From contig NZ_JARUBF010000001.1 of assembly GCF_029626025.1 (NCBI RefSeq), forward strand, positions 6,480,001-6,544,000: a stretch of DNA of 64,000 nucleotides. The letters are read 5' to 3'. The stretch comes from Solwaraspora sp. WMMD406 (GTDB taxonomy: Bacteria > Actinomycetota > Actinomycetes > Mycobacteriales > Micromonosporaceae). The notes beneath the pieces are model-generated. The model saw nothing but the letters and a program-made list of their open reading frames with translations. It was not told where the DNA came from and did no database searches. Numbering within the stretch: the stretch's first letter is position 1; each line of letters begins with the position of its first letter. Made by a program: the position numbers and the translations under genes. This document shows positions 24,985-33,549 of this stretch, piece by piece.

Positions 24985-25595
24985 CCGGCCGCCAGATAGG
25001 ACCGGACGAACGCGGCGATCGCGTCGGCGATGAGCTGCACCGCGATCGCGGCGAGCAGCAGGCCGGCGATCCTGGTCAGGACTTCGATTCCGCCCGGGCG
25101 CAGTACCTTGACGATGACGCCGGAGAACTGCAATGTCAGCCAGACGACCACCATGACCGCGACGATGCCGAGCGCGATCGCCAGATAGTCGGGTGGGTCC
25201 GCCGCACGCTGCACGAACAGCATGGTCGCCACGATCGCGCCGGGCCCGGCCAGCAGCGGGGTGCCCAACGGCACCAACGCGATGTTCGACGTGGACTGTC
25301 GGCTCGGGTCGTCGGCCTTGCCGGTGAGCAGTTCCAGCGCCACCAGGATCAGCAGCAGCCCGCCCGCCGCCTGCAGGGCGGGCAACTCGACGTGCAGGTA
25401 GGCCAGCAGCGTCCGGCCGGCGACCGCGAACACCACGATCACGCCGAGCGCGAGCGCCACCGCCTGCCAGGCGGCGCGGCGGCGGTCGCGCACCGGCAGC
25501 GCACCAGTCAACGCGAGGAAGATCGGCACCATCCCGGGCGGGTCGGTGATCACCAGCAGGGTCACGAAGACCTCGCCGAACAGCGTGACGTTCAC
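24981..25595 (-). CDS. MarC-family integral membrane protein
   Basis: This 204-aa protein has six hydrophobic segments and the family-typical 'LLVITDPPGMVPIFLALTG' start and 'LVPLGTPLLAGPGAIVATM' centre. MarC proteins are widespread inner-membrane proteins of unknown function, once thought to affect multiple antibiotic resistance. The stop overlaps the start of the RecB-type gene. PHP phosphoesterase lies 85 bp upstream on the same strand. Confidence 0.92.
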   Translation of the reverse strand: MNVTLFGEVFVTLLVITDPPGMVPIFLALTGALPVRDRRRAAWQAVALALGVIVVFAVAGRTLLAYLHVELPALQAAGGLLLILVALELLTGKADDPSRQSTSNIALVPLGTPLLAGPGAIVATMLFVQRAADPPDYLAIALGIVAVMVVVWLTLQFSGVIVKVLRPGGIEVLTRIAGLLLAAIAVQLIADAIAAFVRSYLAAG

Positions 25596-25680
25596 CTGGT
25601 CAACCTAGCGGCCGGCGGATGACCGGTTCCGGGGCGGGGACGATCGCGCGCCGCCGCCGGGTTGGACGCGGCGACCAGGA

Positions 25681-26556
25681 TCAGAGCGGGGGTACGCCGT
25701 ACGCCGCGTCGACGATTCGCTCGTACATCTGCGGACCGGTGGTGTACGCGCCCAGCCGGACGGTCTTGTGCGTGCCGTGGAAGTCGGACGATCCGGTCAC
25801 CAGCAGATCGAGCTCGGCTGCCAGCCGCCGCACGTGCGCACGCTCGTCCGGCGAGTGATCCGGGTGGTCGGCTTCGAGGCCGGCGAGTCCGGCCGCGGCC
25901 AGCTCGACGATCAGCGAGTCGGGTACGGTCCGGCCGCGCCGGGTGGCTCGTGGATGCGCGAACACCGGGACGCCGCCGGCGTCTCGGACCAGCCGGACGG
26001 CGGTGAAGACGTCGATGTCGTCCTTGGGCAGCCGGTAGCGTTCGCCCAGCCAGTGCGGGGCGAACGCCTCGGTCGTGCTGCCGACCAGGCCGGCCCGGAT
26101 CAGTGCCTGGGCGATGTGCGGCCGGCCGACGGTGCCGCCGGCCGCGTAGCCGAGGACCTCGTCCCAGCTGATGTCTACGCCATCGGCGCGCAGCAGGTCG
26201 ACGATCCGCTCGCCGCGTACGACGCGTGCGGCCCGGACCCTGGCCAGTTCCGCCACCAGCGGCGGGTCTTCCGGGTCGAACAGGTAGCCGAGCAGGTGCA
26301 ACGGGATCGATGGTTCGATGCCGTACCAGCGGCAGGAGATCTCGGCGCCCCGGATCAGGGTGAGCCCGGCCGGCCGGGCCCGGGCCGCGTCGGCCCAACC
26401 GCCGGTGGTGTCGTGGTCGGTGATCGCCACGACCCGCAGGCCGGTCTCGGCGGCGGCTCGGACCAGGGCCTGCGGCGTCGACGTGCCGTCACTGGCGGTC
26501 GAGTGGGTGTGGAGATCGATCTGTCCGGCACCGTCGTTGTCGGCGGCGGATGTCAT
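25681..26556 (-). CDS. PHP-domain phosphoesterase
   Basis: This 291-aa protein has the PHP metal-binding motifs in order: DLHTHSTASDG (residues 14-24), ITDHDTTGG (about 45-53), RGAEIS (about 69-74), PVFAHPR in the middle and 'TGSSDFHG' near the end. It resembles the YciV/RNase AM group, which act on 3',5'-nucleotides or RNA ends with three divalent metals. Its ATG overlaps the stop of the upstream membrane protein gene (ATGA), placing it in the sigma-factor transcript. Confidence 0.9.
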   Translation of the reverse strand: MTSAADNDGAGQIDLHTHSTASDGTSTPQALVRAAAETGLRVVAITDHDTTGGWADAARARPAGLTLIRGAEISCRWYGIEPSIPLHLLGYLFDPEDPPLVAELARVRAARVVRGERIVDLLRADGVDISWDEVLGYAAGGTVGRPHIAQALIRAGLVGSTTEAFAPHWLGERYRLPKDDIDVFTAVRLVRDAGGVPVFAHPRATRRGRTVPDSLIVELAAAGLAGLEADHPDHSPDERAHVRRLAAELDLLVTGSSDFHGTHKTVRLGAYTTGPQMYERIVDAAYGVPPL

Positions 26557-27914
26557 CGGAAGTCCGTCAGGGCGCCGTCCACCAGAACCGGATGAGCATC
26601 GGACAGGTCGAACATATCGGTCGGGAGCTCGTACCGCTCGACCGCGCCGTCCTGCCCGGTGCTGATCCGGTCGACGTTGATCCGGACCAGTTGCTCGTCG
26701 TCGGCCACGTGCACCACCGTCTCCGCGTCGGCCCAGACCGCGGTTCCGGTCAGCCGCGGACCCGCCTCACGAATCGCCGCCGGCTCCTGATCGAACACCT
26801 CGCCGAGGTCGACCAGCATGGCGAGTTCGGTTTCGGTCGTGGACCGGGTGTCGGCCGTGCCATTGGCCATCAGCCACCGGCCGTCATGGGACACCGCGCC
26901 ACGGCCGTCGCTGGTCAACGGCAGGGCGCAGACCGTCTTCGAGGCGGCCAGTTCACGTCGGACGTCGAGCAGGGCCAGGCAGGATCGTCCCGCGACGTCG
27001 TTGATCTGGGCGACGATGCTCTGTCCGTCCGGTAGGGAGCCGTAGACGGCGGTTGCCGTCTCGTTCCAGGTCGGCTGGAACTGGCCGCGTCCCGGCCACC
27101 AGACGTCGTACCCGGCGGGGTTGTCTTCGCCGTCCGCGCGGGCCATCAGCACCGCGTCCCCGGCGAAGCCGACCGGTCGGGTTTCCGGGGAGACAGCGGT
27201 GTGTTCCAGGTCGGCGAGTTCGCCGTCGACGAGCCTGGCGACGGCGACTTCGGCTCCGGTCCGCCAGGCGATCCGGGTGCCGGCCGGGTCGAACACGACT
27301 CCGTCGACGCCCGGGAGGACGACCCTGGGGGCGGCCGTGGCGGTGACGAACCAGACGCCGGTCTCGCCGGACGGCTGTTCCTCGACGAGCAGCCATCCGT
27401 CCGGGATCCGGCTGGCTTGGGAGACCGCGGCGATCGGCCCGAGGTCGATCCGCCGGCCGTCGCTGGTGTGCAGTCCGTCGGCCAGTACGACGTCGACCGG
27501 CGGTACCTGCGCCGCCGCCAAGGGTTGCCGGCGCAGGTCGTCGCTCAATGGCAGCGGAGCCGCTTGGGCGGCTGGTCCGGTGGTGGTGGCGCCGCTGGGC
27601 GTGACCATCAGCACCGGTGCTTCGGCGAGGAGCGCGGGAGCGGGAGTGGCCGCTGGCGCCAGCCCGGCCGCCAGTGCGCTCGTCGATCCCGCCAGGCAGA
27701 CACCGGCCAACGTGGCGGCACCGATCCGGTTGCGGCGGACCCGTCGAGCGCGGCGGATGGCCCGCTCCGCTGGATCGACAAGGCTCGGTGCGCGGACCGT
27801 CTGGTCGACGAGACAGTCCCGCAGGGCTCGTTCGAGGTCGTCGGTGGCCACGACAGGTGGACGCCGCCGCAGGGCAGGATGGTTGTCGCGGGTCGGCCGC
27901 GAGACAGGCGTCAC
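26553..27914 (-). CDS. Single-pass membrane protein with propeller-like ectodomain, candidate anti-sigma partner
   Basis: This 453-aa protein has a short cytoplasmic part (about 60 residues with 'DDLERALRDCLVDQTV' and an Arg-rich stop-transfer stretch) and one membrane helix (about 65-85). The large exported region has repeated Asp/Trp-rich strands such as 'DGWLLVEEQPSG', 'DPAGTRIAWRTG' and 'SHDGRWLMANG', reminiscent of TolB/WD40-like propellers. The GTG overlaps the sigma factor stop (GTGA). By topology and position it may be the anti-sigma factor or a signal sensor for it. No zinc-binding ZAS motif is visible, so this role is inference. Confidence 0.7.
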   Translation of the reverse strand: MTPVSRPTRDNHPALRRRPPVVATDDLERALRDCLVDQTVRAPSLVDPAERAIRRARRVRRNRIGAATLAGVCLAGSTSALAAGLAPAATPAPALLAEAPVLMVTPSGATTTGPAAQAAPLPLSDDLRRQPLAAAQVPPVDVVLADGLHTSDGRRIDLGPIAAVSQASRIPDGWLLVEEQPSGETGVWFVTATAAPRVVLPGVDGVVFDPAGTRIAWRTGAEVAVARLVDGELADLEHTAVSPETRPVGFAGDAVLMARADGEDNPAGYDVWWPGRGQFQPTWNETATAVYGSLPDGQSIVAQINDVAGRSCLALLDVRRELAASKTVCALPLTSDGRGAVSHDGRWLMANGTADTRSTTETELAMLVDLGEVFDQEPAAIREAGPRLTGTAVWADAETVVHVADDEQLVRINVDRISTGQDGAVERYELPTDMFDLSDAHPVLVDGALTDFR

Positions 27915-28822
27915 GGCTGCTCCGAACTGGTGCCCGCGTAGACGGGGAGCGGCAGGACGCATCCGGCGGGCAGGGCCGCCGGCGGTGCGTCGGCGCGACC
28001 GTCCATGGTCGCTGGTCTCGCGTTCGGGACCGGGGTCGTACCGCCGTCCGGTGCGGTGGTCGTCGCCGCCATGGCCGGTGCCGCCATGGCCGGCCCGGCA
28101 GGCGAGGTGGCAGGTGTCGCGGGGCTCGGTCTGATCGGGACATCCGGCCTGACTGCTACCGGCCTGACTGCTCCCGACCTGGTACGGGTGCTCGGCAGGG
28201 GCCCCGTGGTGGTGGCCGAGGCACCCGTCCCGGCGTCGCGGCGGAGCCGGGCGGCGGGGATGGTACGCCGGGCCGCGCCGGACGCCGACGCCCCGGCCGA
28301 TTCGGCGACCCGCCGACGAACCTCGCCACCCTCGGCGGTCAGCTTCTTGCGTAGCGTCGTGAGAGCCCGCGAGGTCTGGCTCTTCACCGTTCCCGGCGAG
28401 ATGTTCAGCAGCGCGGCGGTCTGCGCTTCGGACAGATCCTCGTAGAAGCGCAGCACCAGGACCGCCCGCTGTCGAGCAGGCAGGGCCTTGACGTGGCGCC
28501 AGAGGACGTCGCGGTCGAGCTGTTCCTGGATCATGTCGGGACCGGCCTGCTCCGGCAGGTTCTCGGTCGGGCGTTCGCCGTGCCAGCGGCGACGCCACCA
28601 GCTGGTCGCGGTGTTCACGAGCACCCGGCGGGCGTACGGCTCCACCGCTTCGATCTCACCGAGCCGTTTCCACGCCAGGTACGTCTTGGTCAGCGCGGTC
28701 TGCAGAAGGTCCTCTGCGGTCGCCCAGTCCCCAGCGAGCAGGTACGCGGTGCGGAGCAACGCTCCGGAGCGGGACGCGACGAAGTCGCGGAAATCGTCCT
28801 CCACCGACCTTTTGGGCGTCAC
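27911..28822 (-). CDS. SigE-family ECF RNA polymerase sigma factor with long tail
   Basis: This 303-aa protein has ECF sigma2 ('FRDFVASRSGALLRTAYLL' and 'AEDLLQTALTKTYLAW') and sigma4 ('LPARQRAVLVLRFYEDLSEAQTAALL' and 'SPGTVKSQTSRAL') regions within the first 170 residues. It belongs to the actinobacterial SigE family of ECF factors, not the stress SigE of mycobacteria. About 125 residues of Ala/Pro/Thr/Arg-rich sequence follow, which is unusual. GTG 28822 sits behind a gggggagg ribosome binding site. It leads an overlapping three-gene transcript with the membrane protein and the PHP enzyme. Confidence 0.9.
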   Translation of the reverse strand: MTPKRSVEDDFRDFVASRSGALLRTAYLLAGDWATAEDLLQTALTKTYLAWKRLGEIEAVEPYARRVLVNTATSWWRRRWHGERPTENLPEQAGPDMIQEQLDRDVLWRHVKALPARQRAVLVLRFYEDLSEAQTAALLNISPGTVKSQTSRALTTLRKKLTAEGGEVRRRVAESAGASASGAARRTIPAARLRRDAGTGASATTTGPLPSTRTRSGAVRPVAVRPDVPIRPSPATPATSPAGPAMAAPAMAATTTAPDGGTTPVPNARPATMDGRADAPPAALPAGCVLPLPVYAGTSSEQP

Positions 28823-28983
28823 CAGCGGCCTCCCCCGTCACCTGTGGATACCGTACGCCGGGCGGTCCACCGGCAGGAGCCCGCTCGCGGCACGCGTGGT
28901 GTGGTGTACAGCATCCGACATCGGACGGATCCGGCTGCGGTGATCGTCCCCGGCTGGTGCGGTCGTCTCCGGTCGGGGCGGTC

Positions 28984-29865
28984 TCATCCCCCGTCGTCTT
29001 TGGCCGCGGCTTCTTCCTTGCTCAGCCGTGCCTCGACAGCCTGCGGCTCGTACATCTCCTCGACGACCCGCAGGTAGAGCTCGTTGGGGTTGGGCAGGTT
29101 CTTGACCTCGCGCAGCGCCTGTTCCTGACCGGCGGACTCCAGGATGAACGTCCCGTAGTTGAGGAAGCGACCAAGCGGAGACTGTTCGTATTTCATGTCG
29201 GTGACCCGCAGCAGCGGCATCATCGCGACGTTACGGGTGATGATGCCGTTGACCACCATCACCCGTTTGTTGGTCAGGATGAAGCGGTCGAACCACCAGT
29301 CCGCGATCTTCCAGCCGACCCAACCGAGCACCCCGAGCCAGATCAGCACGGCCACCGTGGTCAGACCGCCGACGTCCTGACCGGCCAGGAACCCGGACAG
29401 GTAGCCCAGGACGAACGTGGCGACCACGCCGACCAGCAGCGGGGTAATCAGATGGATCCAGTGTCGCTTCCACTCGCCCCGGTAGCGTTCGGTCGGGAAG
29501 AGGTAGCGCGCCACCAGCGGGGTCGGCTCGTCTTCCAGCGGGAGAACCCGGCGCGGTTGCACCGGCATGCCGGAGGCGTCGGCCTGCAGTCCAGCGATCT
29601 CGTCGGCCGAGATGTCCGGCGGCGAGTAGCTGATGATCGGCTCTTCGCGCACCCGGCGGGTGCCGCCGCCAGGATCACCGGCGTAACCGGCGCCTCGCGA
29701 GTAGGACGGCCCGTCGGAGTACGCGGGACCGTCGGAGTAGGACGGCCCGTCACCGAAGTGTGGGCCGTCCTCTGGGCGAATCTGCGGAATCGGTTCGGTG
29801 TCACGCTGGCGGCGCCGACGTGCAGCTTCGTCGTCAGCGTCGAAGGGCTCAGAGGGGTTGCCCAT
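28984..29865 (-). CDS. PH-domain (bPH2/YdbT-like) membrane protein
   Basis: This 293-aa protein has a disordered polar N-terminus with 'SYSDGP' repeats (about residues 35-60). Two membrane helices follow (about 140-160 and 168-185), then a bacterial PH domain beginning 'WWFDRFILTNKRVMVVNGIITR' that matches the DUF304 signature. Such proteins are membrane-bound with a cytoplasmic PH domain; function is unknown. A 52-aa membrane protein gene lies 6 bp upstream on the same strand, so they are probably co-transcribed. Confidence 0.85.
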   Translation of the reverse strand: MGNPSEPFDADDEAARRRRQRDTEPIPQIRPEDGPHFGDGPSYSDGPAYSDGPSYSRGAGYAGDPGGGTRRVREEPIISYSPPDISADEIAGLQADASGMPVQPRRVLPLEDEPTPLVARYLFPTERYRGEWKRHWIHLITPLLVGVVATFVLGYLSGFLAGQDVGGLTTVAVLIWLGVLGWVGWKIADWWFDRFILTNKRVMVVNGIITRNVAMMPLLRVTDMKYEQSPLGRFLNYGTFILESAGQEQALREVKNLPNPNELYLRVVEEMYEPQAVEARLSKEEAAAKDDGG

Positions 29866-29871
29866 GGGCGG

Positions 29872-30030
29872 CTAAGCGACGAGGCTGGTGAAGAAGTCGC
29901 CGAAGCCTTGCGCGATGTCGACGATGCCGCCGCCAACCGACTTGAAGACGTCGGCCGCCGAGTCGGGCCGGAACGCGACGAAGAAAATCAAGAACGCGAT
30001 TCCGCCCCAGGTGAGGACCTTCTTGACCAT
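29872..30030 (-). CDS. 52-aa single-pass membrane protein
   Basis: This short gene encodes a lysine-containing start (MVKKVLTWGG), a transmembrane helix (IAFLIFFVAF) and the tail 'RPDSAADVFKSVGGGIVDIA' plus 'QGFGDFFTSLVA'. The ribosome binding site ggaggggg lies about 11 bases before the ATG, and the stop is 6 bp from the start of the PH-domain gene. Codon use and GC pattern agree with coding. I take it to be a conserved actinobacterial small membrane protein of unknown function, probably a partner of the PH protein. Confidence 0.8.
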   Translation of the reverse strand: MVKKVLTWGGIAFLIFFVAFRPDSAADVFKSVGGGIVDIAQGFGDFFTSLVA

Positions 30031-30136
30031 TGCGGGCCATCCCCCTCCGTGTGGCGCGCCGCGACCCTCGTCCCGGCGATACTAGAATATCAGTCCTTCG
30101 TCCCGCAGTGGTGTAGTTGATCGTGGGAAAAGGTGT

Positions 30137-30811
30137 TCACGCTTTCCCGTGCAGGTACGGCGATGGTGCACCGTACACCAGAGCGGTCGGTGCCTCCTCG
30201 GCCAGGTCCCGCAACACCAGGTCCTCCGCCAACAGGTATCCGGCGCTGGCCGGCCACGCCACGGCGCACAACCACAGTCCACGTGCCTCGCCCGCGTACG
30301 CGCTGCGGTCCGGATCGGACCCGACCGACCACAGAGGAGTCGGGTGGCCACCGGCCCGTACCTTGGCATGCGGACCGGCACCGGCGAATCTCTCGCCGGT
30401 GAGGACCCCGGCCAGTACGTCACCCGGGTCCGGGCCGGGCAAGCCCGCGAAGCGGGTACCCAACCCGATCCCGGGTTCCTCGGCGACCAGCACCAGATCC
30501 GCCGGACCGCCGCTGACCGGCGCGGGACCGCTGAACGCGGTCACCGTCGCGCGGACCGCCCCGCGCTCCTCGCCGACCCAGCCGACCCCGGTCACCGTCC
30601 AACCCGGCAGCGGCGGCCAGATCGCCCACAGCGGCACCGGTACGGCATCGGTGGTCGCGCCGATCCGGGTCACCACGCTGGTCACGATGTCGGGTCCGAT
30701 GTGTTCGGGGACGTGCAGCGGTGACACCGGGCCGCAGTCGTCGCACCGCGACTCGGTGTGCATCAGGTCGGGTGCCCGCACCGGACCACCACACCGGGGA
30801 CAACTCACCAT
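30137..30811 (-). CDS. Zinc-ribbon protein, likely DUF6758 family
   Basis: This 224-aa protein opens with a zinc ribbon (MVSCPRCGGPVRAPD ... CDDCG, cysteines at 4, 7, 23 and 26). The rest is a mixed alpha/beta region with Trp-rich 'PLWAIWPPLPGWTVTGVGWV' and 'AGPHAKVRAGGHPTPLWSVG'. It fits DUF6758, an actinobacterial family of unknown role. The ATG at 30811 is preferred because it directly starts the zinc ribbon. The gene is isolated from neighbours by about 70-100 bp on each side. Confidence 0.72.
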   Translation of the reverse strand: MVSCPRCGGPVRAPDLMHTESRCDDCGPVSPLHVPEHIGPDIVTSVVTRIGATTDAVPVPLWAIWPPLPGWTVTGVGWVGEERGAVRATVTAFSGPAPVSGGPADLVLVAEEPGIGLGTRFAGLPGPDPGDVLAGVLTGERFAGAGPHAKVRAGGHPTPLWSVGSDPDRSAYAGEARGLWLCAVAWPASAGYLLAEDLVLRDLAEEAPTALVYGAPSPYLHGKA

Positions 30812-30884
30812 CACGCCCACCTCACCTACGGTGCTCGGCCACGGCCGAGCCGTCAAGCGAACCGGCTTTTTCGGTCTAAATTAG

Positions 30885-31580
30885 CTACGGGCGCTCCGCG
30901 CGCACCGCGTCGGGAGGTGGACCGGCGTGCGTCCGGATCCACGCGTGCATCGCGATACCGCTCGCGACGCCAGCGTTGATCGACCGGGTGGAGCCGTACT
31001 GCGCGATCGAGAACAGCAGGTCACAGCCGGTACGGGCGACGTCGGACAGCCCGGGGCCTTCCTGCCCGAACAGCAGGACGCACCGGCGGGGCAACTCGAC
31101 GCTCTCCAGCGGCCGGGAGCCGGCGAGGTTGTCGATTCCGATCACCGGCAGCCCGGCGGCAGCCGCCCAGTCCAGCAATTGATCAATCGTGTCATGGTGC
31201 CGAACGTGCTGGTAGCGATCGGTGACCATAGCGCCACGACGGTTCCAGCGCCGCCGTCCCACGATGTGCACCTCAGCGGCGAGGAAGGCGTTGGCGTTGC
31301 GTACCACGGTGCCGATGTTGAGGTCGTGCTGCCAGTTCTCGATGGCGACGTGGAAGTCGTGCCGGCGCTGGTCGAGATCGGCGACGATCGCCTCTCGCCG
31401 CCAGTAGCGGTAGCGGTCGACGACATTGCGACGGTCCCCGTCCGCCAACAGATCGGGGTCGTACCGCGGGTCGATGGGCCAGTCGCCGGCCCACGACCCC
31501 ACCCCGACAGGGTCGACCGCCGGTACGCCCGGACCTTCCGGTCGTCCCGGCGGGTGGGGTGCGCTGCGCTGGTCGTCCAC
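30885..31580 (-). CDS. TrmH/SpoU-family RNA 2'-O-methyltransferase
   Basis: This protein of about 231 aa has the three SpoU motifs: NIGTVVRNANAF (motif 1, about residues 78-89), 'LLFGQEGPGLS' (motif 2) and 'SIAQYGSTRSINAGVASGIAM' (motif 3). The knotted fold binds S-adenosylmethionine and methylates tRNA or rRNA ribose. The frame runs upstream to 32294 without stops, but homology begins near here, so I take the GTG at 31580; the start is uncertain. Upstream lies a 536-bp non-coding stretch. Confidence 0.88.
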   Translation of the reverse strand: MDDQRSAPHPPGRPEGPGVPAVDPVGVGSWAGDWPIDPRYDPDLLADGDRRNVVDRYRYWRREAIVADLDQRRHDFHVAIENWQHDLNIGTVVRNANAFLAAEVHIVGRRRWNRRGAMVTDRYQHVRHHDTIDQLLDWAAAAGLPVIGIDNLAGSRPLESVELPRRCVLLFGQEGPGLSDVARTGCDLLFSIAQYGSTRSINAGVASGIAMHAWIRTHAGPPPDAVRAERP

Positions 31581-32116
31581 GCTCTGCAGACAGTACGGCC
31601 AACGGGTCGGCCCGGTGTCGACCGGGTGCGGGGACCGGATCCCGCCAAGGCGCGATCCCGACAAGGCGCGCACTGAAGACGAAGTCCGGAGCCGGACGGA
31701 CCCGACGAAAGGGCGTTTCCGAGCCTGGACGCAATGAACGGCGGGGCCCTCCCCGGCACCCGCCGTCCACGCTCTGATGCAGAGAATTCTGCCGGACCGA
31801 CCATGGTGACAGGAAGACCAGAGACCGAGACGGAAGTCACAGTTATCCTTTTGTGACTTTACTCTACGTGACGACGCCGATCGCTCGGGCATTCGATGAC
31901 GGCACGTGTTTGCCCTTTTCACCTGGGCACCGAGCAGGGCAGGCCGAGCCCACCCCGCAAATCGACTGGAAACGCTCCCATCACTGTCCGCAGCAGGCAC
32001 GCAGCAGGCACAACGTGGGTTTTCGCGAACGCCAGACGGGAATGCAGGAGCGCGCCGAACCGTTTCCCCAGCAGGTACCCGAATCACGGACCCGAATCTG
32101 GCGATCGGAGACATCG
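31581..32116. other. 536-bp region without a gene, probable promoter of thioredoxin
   Basis: No convincing gene is seen between the TrmH methylase and thioredoxin genes. The open frames here lack family features. The segment around 31838-31870 is less GC-rich (cagttatccttttgtgactt) and may hold the thioredoxin promoter, with a long leader to 32117. I see no recognisable riboswitch. Confidence 0.5.
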
Positions 32117-32479
32117 ATGGCAACCGTTGAGCTAACCGCGCAGAACTTCGACGAGACGACCACCGGCGACGGCATCGTGCTGGTGGACTTCTGGGCGAGC
32201 TGGTGCGGGCCGTGCGTTCGCTTCGCTCCGGTCTACGAACGCTCCTCCGGCAAGCACACGGACATCGTCTTCGGCAAGGTGGACACCGAGGCACAGCAGG
32301 AGCTGGCCGCCAAGTTCGACATCAGGTCGATCCCGACCATCATGGCGATCCGCGACGGTGTCGTGGTCTTCGCACAGCCGGGCGCTCTCCCGGAGTCCGC
32401 GTTGGAGTCCCTGATCGAGCAGGTACGAGCGCTGAACATGGACGACGTCCGCCAGCAGCTCGCCAGCCACAACCACTAG
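32117..32479 (+). CDS. Thioredoxin
   Basis: This 120-aa thioredoxin has the active site WCGPC at about residues 29-33 in 'LVDFWASWCGPC' and the cis-proline in 'IRSIPTIMAI' (about 75-77). It likely reduces protein disulfides in the cytoplasm. The C-terminus is about 10 residues longer than a standard thioredoxin. The ATG at 32117 is preceded by a ggag-containing leader. A strong hairpin follows 20 bp after the stop. Confidence 0.93.
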   Translation: MATVELTAQNFDETTTGDGIVLVDFWASWCGPCVRFAPVYERSSGKHTDIVFGKVDTEAQQELAAKFDIRSIPTIMAIRDGVVVFAQPGALPESALESLIEQVRALNMDDVRQQLASHNH

Positions 32480-32499
32480 GTCGCACCGAGACCCGCATC

Positions 32500-32527
32500 C
32501 GGGCCGGCGGGTGAACCCGCCGGCCCG
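32500..32527 (+). terminator. Hairpin terminator after thioredoxin gene
   Basis: A perfect 12-bp stem (cgggccggcggg paired with cccgccggcccg) closes a TGAA loop 20 bases after the thioredoxin stop codon. It has no T-tract. Confidence 0.8.
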
Positions 32528-32591
32528 ATCGATGTGGACCGACCCCCGATCCATGCGGACCGACCCTGGCGACGGACGCTCGCGTCACGCC

Positions 32592-32640
32592 GCCGACTCG
32601 TACCGCCGACTCGTACCGCCGACTCGTACCGCCGACTCGT
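32592..32640. repeat. 13-bp tandem repeat, 3.8 copies
   Basis: The unit gccgactcgtacc is repeated, ending 18 bases from the stop codon of the TIM-barrel gene that converges on it. Confidence 0.92.
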
Positions 32641-32658
32641 CGCCCGTCGCTGGTATCC

Positions 32659-33549
32659 CTACCGCTCTCCGACCGAGGCCCGGTAGCCGGCGATCGTGGC
32701 GGCCAGTACATCCGGGCCGGGACGCGACCAGACCGCCTCGTGGAACACCTCGACCTCGATCGGGCCGGTGTACCCGGCGGCGTCCACCGCCACCGCGAAC
32801 CGGTCCAACTCGACACAGCCCGAACCCGGGAGCCCCCGGCCCAGCAGGACACCCTCGGGCAAGGGCGTGATCCAGTCGGCGAGCTGGAAGCACGCGATCC
32901 GGCCGCTCGCGCCGGCCCGCCCGATCTGAGTCCACACCTGGTCGTCCCACCACACGTGATAGGTGTCGATCACCACGCCGACCGCCGCAGGCGGATACGG
33001 ATCGGCCAGGTCCAAGGCCTGGCCGAGGGTCGCGACCACGCAACGATCCGCGCAGAACATCGGGTGCAGCGGCTCGATGGCCAGGGTGACCCCGACCTCA
33101 AGCGCGTGGGGCACCAGACGCCCGATCGCCTCGCCGACCCACGACCGGGCGGCGTCCACGTCGCGGCCGCTCGATCTGGTCGGCAGACCCGTCGGCCCGA
33201 CCGGCAGACCACCGGAGACCAGTACCAGCACCGGAGCGCCCAGTTCGGCCGCTTCGTCGATGGCGCGCCGGTTGTCGTCGTACCAGTCCGGCGCGGAGAA
33301 GAAGCCACCTCGGCACAGCGACGTCACCGACAAGCCGGCACCACGGACGAGATCGGCGGTCTTCGCCACGCCGTGCGCCGTGGTCTCCTCCCGCCAGAGC
33401 CCGAGTCCGGTCACCCCGGCCGCCAGGCATCCCTCGACCAGCTCCGCCATCGGCCACCGCTTGGTGGTGGCGGCGTTGAGCGCGAACCGGGGCGGTGCCG
33501 GCGACGCCCGCCCGGTCGCCAGGTCGATCCCGGCGAACGGGTCACTCAC
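32659..33549 (-). CDS. Sugar phosphate isomerase/epimerase (xylose-isomerase-like TIM barrel)
   Basis: This 296-aa AP-endonuclease-2/xylose-isomerase-like TIM barrel resembles IolE and hydroxypyruvate isomerase. Metal-ligand candidates lie in 'LAIEPLHP', 'GVVIDTYHVWW', 'CFQLADW' and 'IEVEVFHEAVW', which are in the usual order on successive strands. It probably isomerises or epimerises a keto-sugar or inositol derivative. It overlaps the upstream Gfo/Idh/MocA gene by 8 bp, so the two form an operon. The LacI-type regulator is divergent from them. Confidence 0.88.
   Translation of the reverse strand: MSDPFAGIDLATGRASPAPPRFALNAATTKRWPMAELVEGCLAAGVTGLGLWREETTAHGVAKTADLVRGAGLSVTSLCRGGFFSAPDWYDDNRRAIDEAAELGAPVLVLVSGGLPVGPTGLPTRSSGRDVDAARSWVGEAIGRLVPHALEVGVTLAIEPLHPMFCADRCVVATLGQALDLADPYPPAAVGVVIDTYHVWWDDQVWTQIGRAGASGRIACFQLADWITPLPEGVLLGRGLPGSGCVELDRFAVAVDAAGYTGPIEVEVFHEAVWSRPGPDVLAATIAGYRASVGER

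Noticed and set aside
27915..28598. N-terminal extension of the membrane protein frame upstream of 27914
   Set aside because: It overlaps the sigma factor gene and has only Arg/Pro-rich shadow sequence; the GTG overlapping the sigma stop fits better.
30122..30147. Inverted repeat gggaaa/tttccc as a terminator
   Set aside because: The stem is short and overlaps the coding end of the zinc-ribbon gene; support is too weak.
31581..32294. Long upstream extension of the TrmH frame
   Set aside because: Similarity to the family begins near 31580, and the extension crosses the thioredoxin promoter and start.
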